From Lasiosphaeris hirsuta (Eukaryota > Ascomycota > Sordariomycetes > Sordariales > Lasiosphaeriaceae): 64,000 nt of DNA. A program made the position numbers and the translations under genes. Under the pieces are notes generated by a model. The model had not been told where the DNA came from. It ran no database searches and was given only the letters and a program-made list of their open reading frames with translations. Shown one piece after another: positions 1 to 11,500 of the stretch; position 1 is the first letter of the stretch; every line of letters starts with the position of its first letter. The stretch covers positions 558,001 through 622,000 of the forward strand of contig JAUKUA010000004.1 in assembly GCA_030549175.1 (NCBI GenBank). The letters are read 5' to 3'.

Positions 1-429
1 GGGAACAGCTTCTTCCTCGACATCCTCATCATTGTAAGCCTAACAGCCTAAAGTGTCCCAGCCTATGGAGCTGAAGTCAGTAGGGTACTCCCCGTAGCTC
101 TATGGAAACGTGAGAAGCATCTGAGCCAGGTTTGGATTGTACAACCTAAATTATATTTCCCTATCGAGCTGACTACCATGAATATCAGCTAGTTTGCCAA
201 TTACACACAGCACTCGCCTTCAGTTGGCAGAGTGGTGTAAGCCATTGCACCAAACACGACACGATCGCGTCGTGATTTACATGCGACTAATATTACAATG
301 AGCAGAATATGTAGAGACTTCCGGAATGTGTTCCCTCAACTCCCGCATCGGCAAATATGCACCAGCGACTGAATAGGGCGATGCTGGGCCGCCAGTTGAC
401 ACTGCAGCATATTAAACACCCGTTCCTAC
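1..429. other. Left-edge spacer, no gene seen
   Basis: I see no coding frame, RNA gene or repeat here. It lies downstream (3' side) of the dynamin-like relic that reads leftward. Confidence 0.5.
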
Positions 430-862
430 TCAATTCTTGAAGATCTTCTCAGTTGCCTCCTCCAAACCCTCGATCTCGGACCGCAGACGCAGTCTCTCCC
501 GTCTTGTGGCTGCGTCCTCGCCGGCGATGAGGTCAAGCTTCATATCGTCCATAGTCGAGATGAACTCGGGAGTGAGCGAGCACCTTCAGCGGGCTCTCGC
601 TTCCTTCAAGAAGGAAGTGCTCAATCACATGTCGGCAGATCACGTCCACGAATCTCTTGCGCGAGACTTTGTAATAGCTCCTCAAGATATCGTGGAGATC
701 CACCACAACCTGATTCGTGTTTCCCTTCGAGTTGTTTTTGATGTCACGTTCCGCCCCGACTTTCTGCAAATTCGCGGTGAAATAGTGATTGCAGGTTGAG
801 GGCCGCATGTTGAGCTCGATACCAAGGAGAAGCTTGGTGTGTTCGATAGCCTGATAATAGGC
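430..862 (-). pseudogene. C-terminal relic of a dynamin-like GTPase (GED region)
   Basis: Read on the minus strand from about 862, the frame gives a stretch with the character of a dynamin GTPase-effector domain: EHTKLLLGIELN, then NHYFTANLQK, then VVDLHDILRSYYKVSRKRFV. After the PLKVL motif the frame breaks between about 566 and 581. The continuation, EFISTMDDMKLDLIAGEDAA and RRERLRLRSEIEGLEEA, is one frame away and ends at a TGA at 430-432. In intact relatives these two parts are continuous. The GTPase and middle domains should lie to the right, but 863-1140 shows nothing dynamin-like, so the gene is truncated at its 5' side as well as frameshifted. The 5' edge at 862 follows CTAAAG and could be an old intron acceptor. 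The family link rests on recognised motifs; loss of function is inferred from the truncation and frameshift. Confidence 0.7.
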
Positions 863-1145
863 CTTTAGTGTGAAGTAAATACATATATCACCGTGAAGAC
901 CCGGATGGAATAACTAGAGAAAAAAAAGATTGTCCAAGCCTAGGAAGTTGGAGGTGGGGTAGGTTCGAGGTAAAAGAGAGCCCGGGTGGTAGGAAACGTG
1001 GAATGGTGGACCTAGCATGAAAGGTAGACAGAGAGGTACCTACCTAGGTTCCTGCCTAAATAAAAAGGCCAACTGGGTGGGAAGATTTTGTGTTTGATGG
1101 CCTGGATTCGTGGTTGGACGTGGGGCTTACATACACTCCGACCTT
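863..1145. other. Spacer between the dynamin relic and repeat copy 1
   Basis: No coding frame or RNA gene recognised. The missing front part of the dynamin-like gene is not found here on either strand. Confidence 0.45.
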
Positions 1146-1665
1146 AACTTATTTATTAGCGTGGTGCGTGACGGCAGGGCTCTGGCTGCGTTTTGCATGC
1201 CGTTTTGTTTATGGATCGAGTGCGAAGCCAGTTTAATCAACTCCGACCAAGCCGAGAAACCAAACGGAAAGGTTTAGAAAGCAGGCTTCCGTTCATGGCG
1301 TGTGACACAATAACTCTTGCCGCCACCCCTGAAATTGTCGCCCAAGGATTGGAGCTGCGTTTGCACAAAGCATTCGGTTGGCCTGTTCCATTCTCGAGAC
1401 GAGAACGACTGTTTGCACTTCTCGCTAGGTAAGAAATTCTTCGTCCCAGACCCCTCCTCGGCTGGTCATTAAACGCTTCATTTCTCACATTTCCCTAGAG
1501 CTATAGAGAATAGTTTACCCTATTGACTTTAACTCCACGGCTTAAGATAGCTCATACTCTTAGGTTTGTAACATTGAGAACGTCCGAGAAGAAGCTGTAC
1601 CCAAGTCAGCACCCACGTTTGGGGCCTTTGTGGGGAAGTCATGGCACGTTAACAAACAAACCAGG
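1146..1665. mobile_element. Inverted-repeat element, copy 1 (MITE-like)
   Basis: The right end (about 1646-1665) reads ACGTTAACAAACAAACCAGG. This is the reverse complement of the end found on two other elements at 21467 and 23218. The left end near 1147 reads ACTTATTTATTAGCGTG, which equals the family end GTTTGTTTGTTAGCGTG apart from transitions; three of them are TpG to TpA, the change expected from RIP. A sub-terminal ATGACTT(T)CCCC is shared with copy 2. No transposase frame is seen inside, so it would be non-autonomous. The pairing of the two ends over about 520 bp is an inference, because this copy is longer than the others. Confidence 0.4.
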
Positions 1666-2450
1666 ATTGGATTGTGATGGGTTTGGTTTCTCTTCAAGTT
1701 CAGGAACTTCGGCTGCGCGACAAGTCAAAAGAAACATGGTACAAGACAAAGTGGCAAGTATTGAACCCAGACCTCATGTATAAGAATCTCCGAAAACCAA
1801 TAACCACTATCTCTACAGGTGCACCCAGCCGACACGGCTCCGAAACTCGTGCCGTCGTCATTCCCTTCAATCAAGCAAACAGGCAAGCAACAAAGCAAGC
1901 AATTGCAACCCGACCAACCAAGAAACCGCTTAAACCCCCACCAGCCAACCTCATATATATAGAGGGCCTCTCATAGACACATACAACACCTACATCCAAA
2001 AGACAAACTCAAAAGTCCCATCATCACAATATTTGATTGCCACGCCCGAGGCGAGGAAAGAAAGGCAACCCTCCGGGTATACCCCTCCTTGCCTGCCAAC
2101 GTAACTCCGACATTTCTTTCCGTTCCCATGTTGATTTCATGACCGACCGATTGACCGACAAAAGGAAGAGGAAGCAAAGTAGCCAAGCCAACCCATATGT
2201 CCGACCCATTCCCATTCCGTTTTAGATTTTTAGGAACCCCGAAGACAAGAAACAAAAAAGCGCCGACCAGTACCCCCAGTTTCCGAGATCCGCCGACCCA
2301 GTTGAACACTCATGTATGTGTATAGATGGAATAAAAGACAAGACGAATGATGAAGCCCCCCCAAAAAAGAAGAAGCAGACAGGCTGAAGCAAAAGAAGGC
2401 AGCAAACAACCAGTCCAAAAAAGAGCGGCGAGAAATAATAGCGAAGGCAC
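1666..2450. other. Spacer downstream of xlr-1/xyr1
   Basis: This region probably holds the 3' UTR of the leftward xylanase-regulator gene. Small open frames occur on both strands without recognisable protein character. I see no RNA gene. Confidence 0.4.
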
Positions 2451-5426
2451 TCAAAGTGCGAGACCGGTACCATCGCCGGTCCACCGGTACAGGGAGAGAA
2501 GCTCACGGCGGCGCTGGTGCTGCTCGCCGAGATCTTCGGGCACCCGACCGCGGACCTGGGCGAGGGCGCTGCGCATGACTCTGCTGAAGTTGCGCTGGCA
2601 CCGGGTCAGCATCACCGGCCTTCCGTGCGGGTTGATTGTATGAAAACCTACCTGGTACTCCGTGTTTAGAGTAACCACGCATGCCTCATGCGCACGGATA
2701 ATGGTCTCGCAGGCCTTGACGACACTGGGCGACGCCTCGAGCTGCAACTTGTCGGCGATGAGCAGCAGCAGGAACGAGCCCTGCAGGAGGTAGATGCCGA
2801 AGAAGAAAGGCATGAACTCGAGGCCGGGATCGAACTCGAGAATGTTGCTGATGGCCTCGGCGGCCGACACAGCGTGTCCGGTGGCCGTGATGAACCCTTG
2901 GCTGCTGATCCAGAGGTCGTTGTCGTCGAGAAGGTTGATGGGATCCCACTTGCCGGTGAGGAGAATGTGCAGCACGTGCATGACATGTGTTCCGTAGGCC
3001 ATGACGATGCGCGTTTGTATGTCGCTCTCCGTCATACGGCTAGAATTGGTGTGCACGCTATGTACACTTTGCACGGATGGTGTTCCGACATCATGGGGCA
3101 GATCGTTAGCGGTAGGGACACCGGCCGCCTCGGCCGCCTTCTCATCTGCTGCTTGAGCCTGCGCGCTGAGGCTGAGATGGCGTTGCTCGAACCTCTTCAA
3201 GCTTTTCTCGTAAGACTCAAGGTGGCGGGTGATCTCATTGGTTTGGTCATCCCACTCACGGGACGAGCGGAAGCCGACTCCAAAGCGAGGGTGATTCCTT
3301 GCGTGGTGAAGATCCACGATCTCGCCAAGGATAGTCATCAAGGGGAGAAAGTAGCCAAAGATGCTGTGGCCGGTGCACTCGAAGGACGGACCACGCCCCC
3401 GGAGAGTCTGAGCCGAAGCGGGATCAGAGGCGAGCACACTCGGGTCGGTGTAGGCGTGGAAGTTTCCATTCTGGTAGTCTGTATCATCCATGGGCTGGAG
3501 GAGACCATCGCACTCGATGTCGAGAAGGAAGAGTGGTCTGTTGTAGCAGAGAGCGAGGTGGCGGTCAACGATGTAGACAAGCCACCAGATTCGCCGCCTC
3601 TCTTCCCGCTCCTCTTCGGTGATGACACCGGTGACGTTGCCAAGCTCCTCCTCGGCCTCCCCATCGGCATCCATCTCGCTTGTGCCGTTCTGGTGGGCGT
3701 TCAGGGAGGGCGAGTTGTGAGGCAACTCTCGTCCCAGCTTGAGCTCGCGCGCCAACGACCAGGCCGCGTTCCACCACCGCAAGCTAGCACCCTTGTACTC
3801 GCTTGCCGATACCACCGTTGCCAAGTGGATGTAGGTAACCACATCATCGAGGGTTCCGGCGGCGCCAAAGGCACCAGACTCGCCAGTCAAGGCATCCATG
3901 CTGATGGATCCAGGGAGCGCGACACCGAGGCCACCGAGGGCGACACCATCAGGAATCGGGCTGGAAACCGGCGAGGTTTCTTCGGAGGGCGTGTGGATGA
4001 GCGGCTTGAGGAGGCTGACGGTGAGCTCCAGGAGTTTCTGGCAGATCTTACCGCGTGCGGACGGGACGCTCGTCAGGAATGGCGCGTCGCTGGTTTGTGC
4101 AGCGACCCACAGCATGCTCGCTAGGAGGGCTGGTTGGCACTGGCGAGGCTTAGTAGGGTGCAGGAACGACCGCTTTCGGAACACGAACCCCAAAACGTAA
4201 GGCGACATGGGGTGCATCTGGGCCGACGACGAGCTGGCGAAGTAGAGGTCGATCAGATCGCACGCCAGCGAGACCGGGATCATGTTTCCCAGATGCGGAA
4301 TGAGCGGCTCCAGCACGGGATACCGCGACTGCGAGTGACCGTAGTTGTTCTGCGGCACATGCGAGGCGAACTGCGGCGGTGGCGAGGACATGTTCATCCA
4401 GCCAGGCGAAGTCGTCTCTCCACCCATGGGGTAGGCGCTGAGGGGGCTGGTTCCGAGCCGGAACGAGTTCGAAGCGTTGGCCGAGTAGTTGGTCGGGCTC
4501 TGGGTCTGGAGAGCGTATGGTAGATCTGGGTAGCTAGACATGTTACCCTGGTTCGAGCCGTAAGGCGCGTGGCCTCCGCCGTTCATCAAGTGTGCGCCCA
4601 TCGCTTGACGGTCGTAGGCCGGATGGACATTGCCATAGCCATTGAGATCAAGGCCTGATGGGCTGTCCATATGGTCTCTATCCATGTTCCCAGGATGGCT
4701 TGTCATGTGTCCTTGGTGGCCCATGTCGCCCAGGCTGTCAATACTCCCCGTCCTTTGGCTCCTCATCGAGTCATCTGTCATGTCGTTGAGGTCATTCTTT
4801 GAATCGGATTGGTGGTTGGACAGTGGAGGCATCGGCTTCGTGGTGCTGACGCTATCACTCCGGCCCTCGCCAGACTGTCCACTCTCGCCCCCGTGGCCGG
4901 GGGACTTGGCGCCGCTCTGGCCCGAGGCGGCAGCAGCAGCCTGGGCAGCAGCCTGCTGAGCAAGGTCCTTTCGGGAAGCCTTGCCGCGCTTCTTGCGCTC
5001 TCGGATATACTCGCAGCCCAGTCCGAACTCTGGTTTTGTTAGACGAGCCAAGGGGAAGGGAAGGGGGCTTGTAGACTCACCAATGCAATGGGCACATGGA
5101 TGTTGACCATCACATTTTGTCCGCAACTGGTTGCACTGATCGCATGCCCTACTGATTCTCCTGCGGATGGGGCCAGCTGCTCCGGCCGATCTCCCTGAAG
5201 GCCCGTAGGGATGTTGTCGGTGCTTCTGCTGGGGCCCGCCCCTTTGGAGATGGGGGTTGTGGACGCCTACGTGTTGTTGGAGCTGCTGGAGGGCGTAGTG
5301 AGACCCCTGAGCCAGGGTGTCGAGGCCAGGGTGGAGGTGGCCGGAGGTGACATGTCCATTGGACATGAGCGTGTTGGAGGGGAGGCTGTGGTAAGGAGAG
5401 AACCGGTGCAGCGGATTGGATAACAT
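2451..5426 (-). CDS. xlr-1: Xylanase/cellulase transcriptional activator, XlnR/XYR1/XLR-1 type
   Basis: Zn2Cys6 activator of xylanase, cellulase and D-xylose catabolism genes; it acts in the nucleus on GGC(T/A)AAA-type sites, as known for the family. The minus strand runs from ATG at 5426 ([10 protein letters not shown], typical of this family) to a stop at 2451. Two introns must be removed although both keep the frame open: 5030-5080 (51 nt, GTGAGT...CCAG) and 2595-2651 (57 nt, GTAGGT...CCAG with CTGAC branch). Removing the first restores the cluster spacing C-X2-C-X6-C-X5-C-X2-C-X6-C at Cys 95, 98, 105, 111, 114 and 121. Removing the second joins NTEYQ to [13 protein letters not shown]. The product is 955 residues, close to the roughly 940-970 usual for the family. 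A fungal-specific TF domain lies around residues 380-700 ([36 protein letters not shown]). The C-terminus [13 protein letters not shown] is the conserved family ending. A serine/glycine-rich linker follows the zinc cluster. Confidence 0.95.
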   Translation of the reverse strand: MLSNPLHRFSPYHSLPSNTLMSNGHVTSGHLHPGLDTLAQGSHYALQQLQQHVGVHNPHLQRGGPQQKHRQHPYGPSGRSAGAAGPIRRRISRACDQCNQLRTKCDGQHPCAHCIGESTSPLPFPLARLTKPEFGLGCEYIRERKKRGKASRKDLAQQAAAQAAAAASGQSGAKSPGHGGESGQSGEGRSDSVSTTKPMPPLSNHQSDSKNDLNDMTDDSMRSQRTGSIDSLGDMGHQGHMTSHPGNMDRDHMDSPSGLDLNGYGNVHPAYDRQAMGAHLMNGGGHAPYGSNQGNMSSYPDLPYALQTQSPTNYSANASNSFRLGTSPLSAYPMGGETTSPGWMNMSSPPPQFASHVPQNNYGHSQSRYPVLEPLIPHLGNMIPVSLACDLIDLYFASSSSAQMHPMSPYVLGFVFRKRSFLHPTKPRQCQPALLASMLWVAAQTSDAPFLTSVPSARGKICQKLLELTVSLLKPLIHTPSEETSPVSSPIPDGVALGGLGVALPGSISMDALTGESGAFGAAGTLDDVVTYIHLATVVSASEYKGASLRWWNAAWSLARELKLGRELPHNSPSLNAHQNGTSEMDADGEAEEELGNVTGVITEEEREERRRIWWLVYIVDRHLALCYNRPLFLLDIECDGLLQPMDDTDYQNGNFHAYTDPSVLASDPASAQTLRGRGPSFECTGHSIFGYFLPLMTILGEIVDLHHARNHPRFGVGFRSSREWDDQTNEITRHLESYEKSLKRFEQRHLSLSAQAQAADEKAAEAAGVPTANDLPHDVGTPSVQSVHSVHTNSSRMTESDIQTRIVMAYGTHVMHVLHILLTGKWDPINLLDDNDLWISSQGFITATGHAVSAAEAISNILEFDPGLEFMPFFFGIYLLQGSFLLLLIADKLQLEASPSVVKACETIIRAHEACVVTLNTEYQVGFHTINPHGRPVMLTRCQRNFSRVMRSALAQVRGRVPEDLGEQHQRRRELLSLYRWTGDGTGLAL

Positions 5427-8400
5427 CTTGACTGAGGACAGCTGGTGTTGAGCACTGGTCGGCTGGGTTGGGAAGATGAAAAGTAAGTGATGCGGAATTA
5501 GCTAATAGGGGGAGGTCGTCAAGACCATGAATTATAACGACGGACTGCTTCGAGCGAATGAGTGCAGTTGGAAGAAGCTATGCAACGTCTGTGATGGAGT
5601 GAGACGATATGGGAAGCTGTCGACGACGAGGCGGGAGATGGGAGCTATCTATATCTGAGCTCTTGGCAGAAGACGTCAATGAGGTACCGGACAGGAGCCA
5701 AACTGGCCAGCGGTAGTCAGACGGACCGAAAGACAACAGCTTCCTTGTGGGGAAAGGTCAGTGACAGGCATGAGCATTAATGGTCTGTTGGAAAGCATGA
5801 CAGAGACCAAAACAGTGGGAGGAGATCAACGCGGTTGTGAGAGAGGGCGGCACGGCCATCTGCACGATGGATGCAGAACCAGCACCGCATGGCGGGGTTG
5901 GGGTGTAGGAGAATTGAGTGGGCAGCGGCCCAGCGGACAGGGGTGACGGTATGGAAACGGGCCTTGACGAGAACGTGGAGGCAGGGAAGACGGATCGTCA
6001 ACCTACGGGATATGGCTTGAGCAGAGGAGGGGAGGGGGCGAACGGCTGGGTCTCGTGGACTGGGCTGGGCTCTCTCGCACTCTCACGAGCCCCCAAAAGT
6101 AGCACCAGCAGTGCGTTCCCTCTGTCACCTCCGAGTCTCCAACAGCGCTCTGCTGCCCTCAGCGAGCTGGCCGGTCTCAGCCTCGAGCTATGTGCCGTAT
6201 AGTGCTCGAGAGGGGCCGGAGCGAGCAAGGCGAGCCAAAAGGACCAAAGGATGCCCGATCCAAGCAGGGGCGCAAATCGGTAGATTTTTCGAACGGTTCC
6301 TGCTTCCCCCAGAGCACTTTCTGCGACTGTCTATGTTGTCTTGGCGTGCATATACAGCAGGACGTTGTGAGAGAGCTTGGTGATCAGGTCGGATTCGATT
6401 GGCGACTGGAGCGACCCAGTCTGGTCCAGCACAATATCAAGTATCAAGTTTATATTGCGAGGTCAATATAAGCGGCGGGACGGGAGGCACCTGAGTGGGA
6501 GCGAGGAGGTGTACGAGCGCGAAGCGGGTAGCGCTGGAAACAAGAGGGACGACGGCGGGTTTTCTGGGAGCGGCTTTGGGGAAAGACCTCACCAGGGCCT
6601 GCTTGGAGGATATATGGCCCTCTTTTTTGTTCACCAGCAGGCGTGGAGCAACCAAAGACATGGGTTTGCCCTCCAGCAGGGGCCTTGGGGTCCTGGTCTT
6701 GGAGAAGAAGAGTGCGCTATCGCGATGGCGCCCCGGACGATAGCTGCATAGGCATCCTCCGAAGACGGCAGGTATTCGCAAAAGCGAGCTTCTCCGTCAC
6801 CAGGACTGGTGGCCACAATAGGTCGCAGGAGCTCGAGCTGCCCGCCTGCCCTCCGCAGCAGCAGCAACAGCACGCACTGCACTGCACAGCGCATTGCATC
6901 GCCATTAGCACCGGGCACCGGGCACCGGGCGCTGGCACGCCGACTGCTGGTGAAGGAAGACGGGGAGGATGGCATTCCGCTGCAGGCTCCTCAATGCTGC
7001 AATTCCTAACTCAAGTGCTTTGAAGCTCACATGGACAAACAGACCAAACATACGACCTGGGTGGATGACGATGACAGGGAAGGCGGCGGAGAAGGGGCGC
7101 TGGAGCTCAACTGACTGGACTGTGCCATCCCTACCCATAGCAGGCTTGGCGGCGCATTTGTTCGGCCAGAGTGTCGCCGAGGGACATCATCACCTCACGG
7201 TGGTGGCCGCCGCGCGCTGCTTACTTGGGAAGTTGGGGTCGATTTCGGAGATTCGGGGCCAAACCGGATCGGATGGCCAAGTCTTCCTCCTCACTCCTCC
7301 TCCTCCACCCCTCTCCTCCTCCTCCACCCCTCCCCTCCCCGTCCCCCTCCATCAGGGCATCCATCCGCCATCCGCCAAACCAAATGGCACAGCAGGCAGT
7401 GCTGCACCCTCACGCTGCAACCCCTGTCGCTTAAGCCATGAGCCTGCTCCATCTGGACCAGATGGACCAGATGGACGCGACCATCCCGCTGCTAACCCGC
7501 ACCGTGGTATATGTGCCTGTTGCTATGCCTTGGGGACGGAGGACGAGCATTCCACGTCGTCGAACCATTCCATGGCAGAGTTTGGTTGGCCAAGACCGAC
7601 AGAGTGTCGAGATTGTGTTCGTCCAAAGTAGCGACGATGTTTGAGCGTTTGAGGACGATCGCGGTGACATTCTCGTGCCAGTGTGGTTCGAAACCCCAGA
7701 TCACTCCGGATGCTGAGATCTAGGGGAATTCCTGGGGCTTCTGGGGCTTCTCTGAGGGTGGCAGCCTGCCATTGTCCGTCGAGGTGTGGGCATCCAATGG
7801 CAGGCATCCAATCATGAGGTCGGCAGCGTCAAGGATCGAGGGTCGAGGACGGCAGATGATAGACGGAGCTTTTTCGCGTCGCCTTCGAATTTGATTCCAG
7901 GGGTGCCACTGTATGTGGCATACAGTGACCCGACAAGCAACGCCGTTCGATCGTCTTGTGGCCCAACGGCGGGTTCGTTCGTCCTCTCTTCAGCTGTCAC
8001 GGCCTGTCACGAGCAATTGCTCAACAGCTGCGATGGCTATTGTGATGGTGGCGGCTTCCATGTTTGTCATAGACCGATGGTGGCAGGAACTTACCTACGC
8101 TACAGAGGTCAACTTGAGTCACTATCACTCGAGACTAGCAAGCACACCGCCAAATCTGCCCCGCGCTGCCATTTCCCATATGCCATGAAAAAAAATCAGC
8201 ATTTTCTTGCAAACAAACAACCCCCGCCTGCCTCCTAGAGCCATGTCTCTATCGGATCAACGATTGAGCAGACGCCTCCCCCTCACCGACAAGCATCACA
8301 GAGGCACACCACAGGAGCAGCAGGATCGATAGCCTACCCCGCGATATCCTATGCAAGGTGAACGAGCCTCTGCCGCCACCCTGGCCACCTGCTGAGTGCT

Positions 8401-8500
8401 CCTGCACCACAGGCCACATTCACTAAGCGACAGCGACGACGACTACCCGACTAAGGTACTGTGATTGTACAATGAAGCGTTGACGGGCGCCCCTCTGTGC
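5427..8500. promoter_or_regulatory. Upstream region of xlr-1, no gene seen
   Basis: The first few kilobases upstream of the leftward regulator gene are the likely promoter and 5' UTR. A polypyrimidine tract of about 70 nt lies at roughly 7283-7352 on the plus strand (polypurine on the coding strand of the regulator). A GGGCACC heptamer repeats three times near 6910-6930. Many open frames exist on both strands but none has recognisable protein character. I could not pick out an XlnR autoregulatory site (GGCTAAA) close to the start codon. Confidence 0.35.
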
Positions 8501-11500
8501 GCATTAATATCTGTTGCATTAACAATCACCACTTGCCATCGGATTGGCGGTGCCACATGACAATTTTCGCAGTCACTTTGACCGAGTCTACCATGACGAG
8601 GGATCCGAACGATCCAGAAGGTCCGCGGTGCTAGTTCTAGCGCGCCCAGATCAGAGAGCATTGTGTCTCTGTCGAGATTGCGGGGCGCCTGGCCTCACGC
8701 CTCTGCCTCTGCCACCCTCTGCACTGTTTGGTCGCGGCGGCAGGTCAATATCCAGCGACCTTATGTCAGGCAATTATCGGCCGAGATAGCGGCGAAGAGT
8801 GCAGCCCTGTCAGTTGGCCAGTTGCGGATTGAAACAAGAAACAAGCACCGGAAGCCAATCAGAAGAGCCCCAATCTAAACACATGCATTCAAGCTTCCCA
8901 CCTGGGAACAAAACGCATTGCCATTTCAATTGCCAACGGTGCCTGCACTCCCGGCAGTGGCCATGACGAGCCAGACAAGTACGTACTGTCAAGCTTCGTG
9001 CCCGCTGTGCGACGACGTGAATATTGACCTCCTGCTGAGCAGAGTGCGCGAGCTTATTGTCAGGGTGGATGGATTGGACAGAGTCACAATGGCGAGTTCA
9101 GTCCGACTGCTTGGTGTGGGAGCGCGGCCAGGACGGCCAGAGTGGCAACGGAAGCGCCTCGCAAGTTGCCCGTTTCTTTGGCCAGCCCGCTTCTTCTTGC
9201 CTGGAAACGCAGCCAGAGCAAGCGAGCTGAGTCTCGCCTCAACGACCGGGCAGCCTGTCACAGACACTCGTTTGTTGCGGCAGTCGCCTCAAGAACATTT
9301 CCCTCCAGGATCTCTAGCTTCATCGACCATATCTGGCCTGTCCTTCCGTGGCTCGAGCCTGTTTCTAATGGACTTGACTGGGTATGGTATGGAGATACGT
9401 ACCTGGACTATAGATTGCCAGTTATCCCGCGAGGCCCTGTACCGTTGCGGTTCGGCCTCCTCAACGGTCCTGATTGGGGACATCCGCGCTTCTCGCTTCT
9501 CCTCTTTGGCCTGCCGTCTGTTCGCTGCTTGCCCTCGGACGGTGGCTGGAGCGGATGACCATCCCTGGTTCGAGTGCCGCTGGAGTACACGGAACGGGAC
9601 ACTCCTTCACCCAAGTGCCGCTCACCGTTGCACAGCGCCCACAGCACACCGCACACCACCCAGGTCCGCACAGCTCTGGACATATGTACCAGCGCACACG
9701 CGCACACGCGCAGACCGTGCACCTCAGCTCTCGGGATGCCTCACCGTCCTGCATGGGCACATCTGAATCCATGATGCTTTCGCCTCCAGCAGTCAGCCGC
9801 GAGAATGGCTCTGTTACCGTCCGTCTGACCATCACAAGAGCCGCGGTTCGACGCCGACTCCCGATGAGAGGAAAAGGAAGCTCCACAGAAGCATGACTGT
9901 TTCTGCGCCACCAGATTGGCTCTTTCTGGGCATGGACGGGTCGTCATCATCCCTGCCGCTGTAGCGTGAGGCCAGGACGGCCGACGGTCCGAAACTCCAC
10001 ATGCACGCAAGATCGCGCACACACCGTCGCGGGTTTGAACGCCTCTGATTCGCCATCTCGCTTGAGATACCCTTGCACCAACATGTGGCTCTCCAATTCT
10101 ACGAACCAATAGACTTGCCTGTCAGACGCCACATCGCTCCAGCGCGCCCGAAACCCCGTGGCCCCCCTGGCAGGTGTCGCGGGCGCCTTGAGGCATGGAG
10201 ATTTCCGTTGTCATTGTTTTTGCGCGCCTACTATAGGAACGACCCTGGGTAGCGGTGCTCGATACTAGCACAACGCCGCAACCGCGCCGTAACACCTCAG
10301 CCCAGCGCATGAACAAGGACAAGGTGGTCGATCAAATCTGGTCCCCGTACCCCGGGGCTCTACACTTCACTAAGCGCGAGAGACATTGCGAGGCTACGAA
10401 TCCTGCCAATCTCTAAATTCGATCCCTCACCCCCCCATCGCCCATGCCCGGCAGCCTCCCTTCTTCCGTGGCTACCACGTGGCAGGGGTGGTTCAGGATG
10501 TCCCAGTAGCGCGGCTAGGTAACCCATCATACCTCACTTTCTCGACCTTCAGAAGCTTTCGAAGGCCCGATTCTGTCAAGTGTTTCATTCTTCAAGCCAC
10601 CCTTCAAGCAAGGAGCGTTCTTCTCGCCATGTCGACGTGATATGAAACTCCATGGAGTGAGATGCCTTTCAGCCTAGCATCAAATCTCGAACGGGGCGGG
10701 AGATACCTTAGGCGTATCCAGGAACTGGGGTTCACAGGCACACGCATTACATTGGAAGGCCTCGTCGCTTGCCGTCTCGCTTCTCTCAAGTCTGACACCC
10801 TACTTGGTGCCCTCGGGGTTTGTTATCAGCAGTACCGCTGTAGTATTCTGCGGTGCACAATGGGGCAGCAATTCGTGAGGCGAGGACGAAGCGCAGGCAT
10901 CCCCCCTGTGGTGGTGGTGTCGGCAGCTACCGACCATAATCCTCCGCTGTATGTATGTGCCATGTGCCCCACCGTCCGGCTCCCGCGATGGGGATACAAC
11001 GTCGATACAGCGAACTACTAAGCTACGAAGTCGACATACCTGCCGATGGTTCCTGGCACATGGGCCAATTTGGCATTCTAAATTACCTAGCCACTCCCAC
11101 GCCTTTTGGGGGCTACGTACCTGCCAGTGGACAGGAAGTCTTGTCTATTGGTCCCGGTGTAATATATTACCTCCTCACGCACCCCGCTGCGGTCTACGGG
11201 ATGGGGACCGCATTTCCACCAGTCTTTCGGACATCAGAAAACAGGTCCATTCTCAACCCAAACGCCCCTACACGGAGATGCCGACCTCTATCGACGAGCT
11301 GGTGGACCTTCCTTTTCTAGGTGGAAAGTCACCTAGCACTCCACAACCAGACGTACCCCATGCCAAGACTCCGGCATTGTTTCAACAGCGTCATGGGGTC
11401 TCACAAGGCCGCACGGCACCCGAGGAGGAGCCTTACCTTTGATCTTGTATTTATGGCTAACGTCCCAAGCAGTCCGGACGGCCATCGGCACCTCCCAGCC

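Noticed and set aside
2688..4124. 478-codon open frame on the plus strand
   Set aside because: It is antisense to the well-supported xylanase regulator; GC-rich codon use leaves the opposite strand open.
8918..9766. 282-codon open frame on the plus strand
   Set aside because: It has no motif or domain character, overlaps long frames on the other strand, and is high in Arg, Ser and Pro as expected for random GC-rich DNA.
9461..10109. Overlapping minus-strand frames of 122-141 codons
   Set aside because: Several frames overlap on both strands and none shows family motifs or splice structure.
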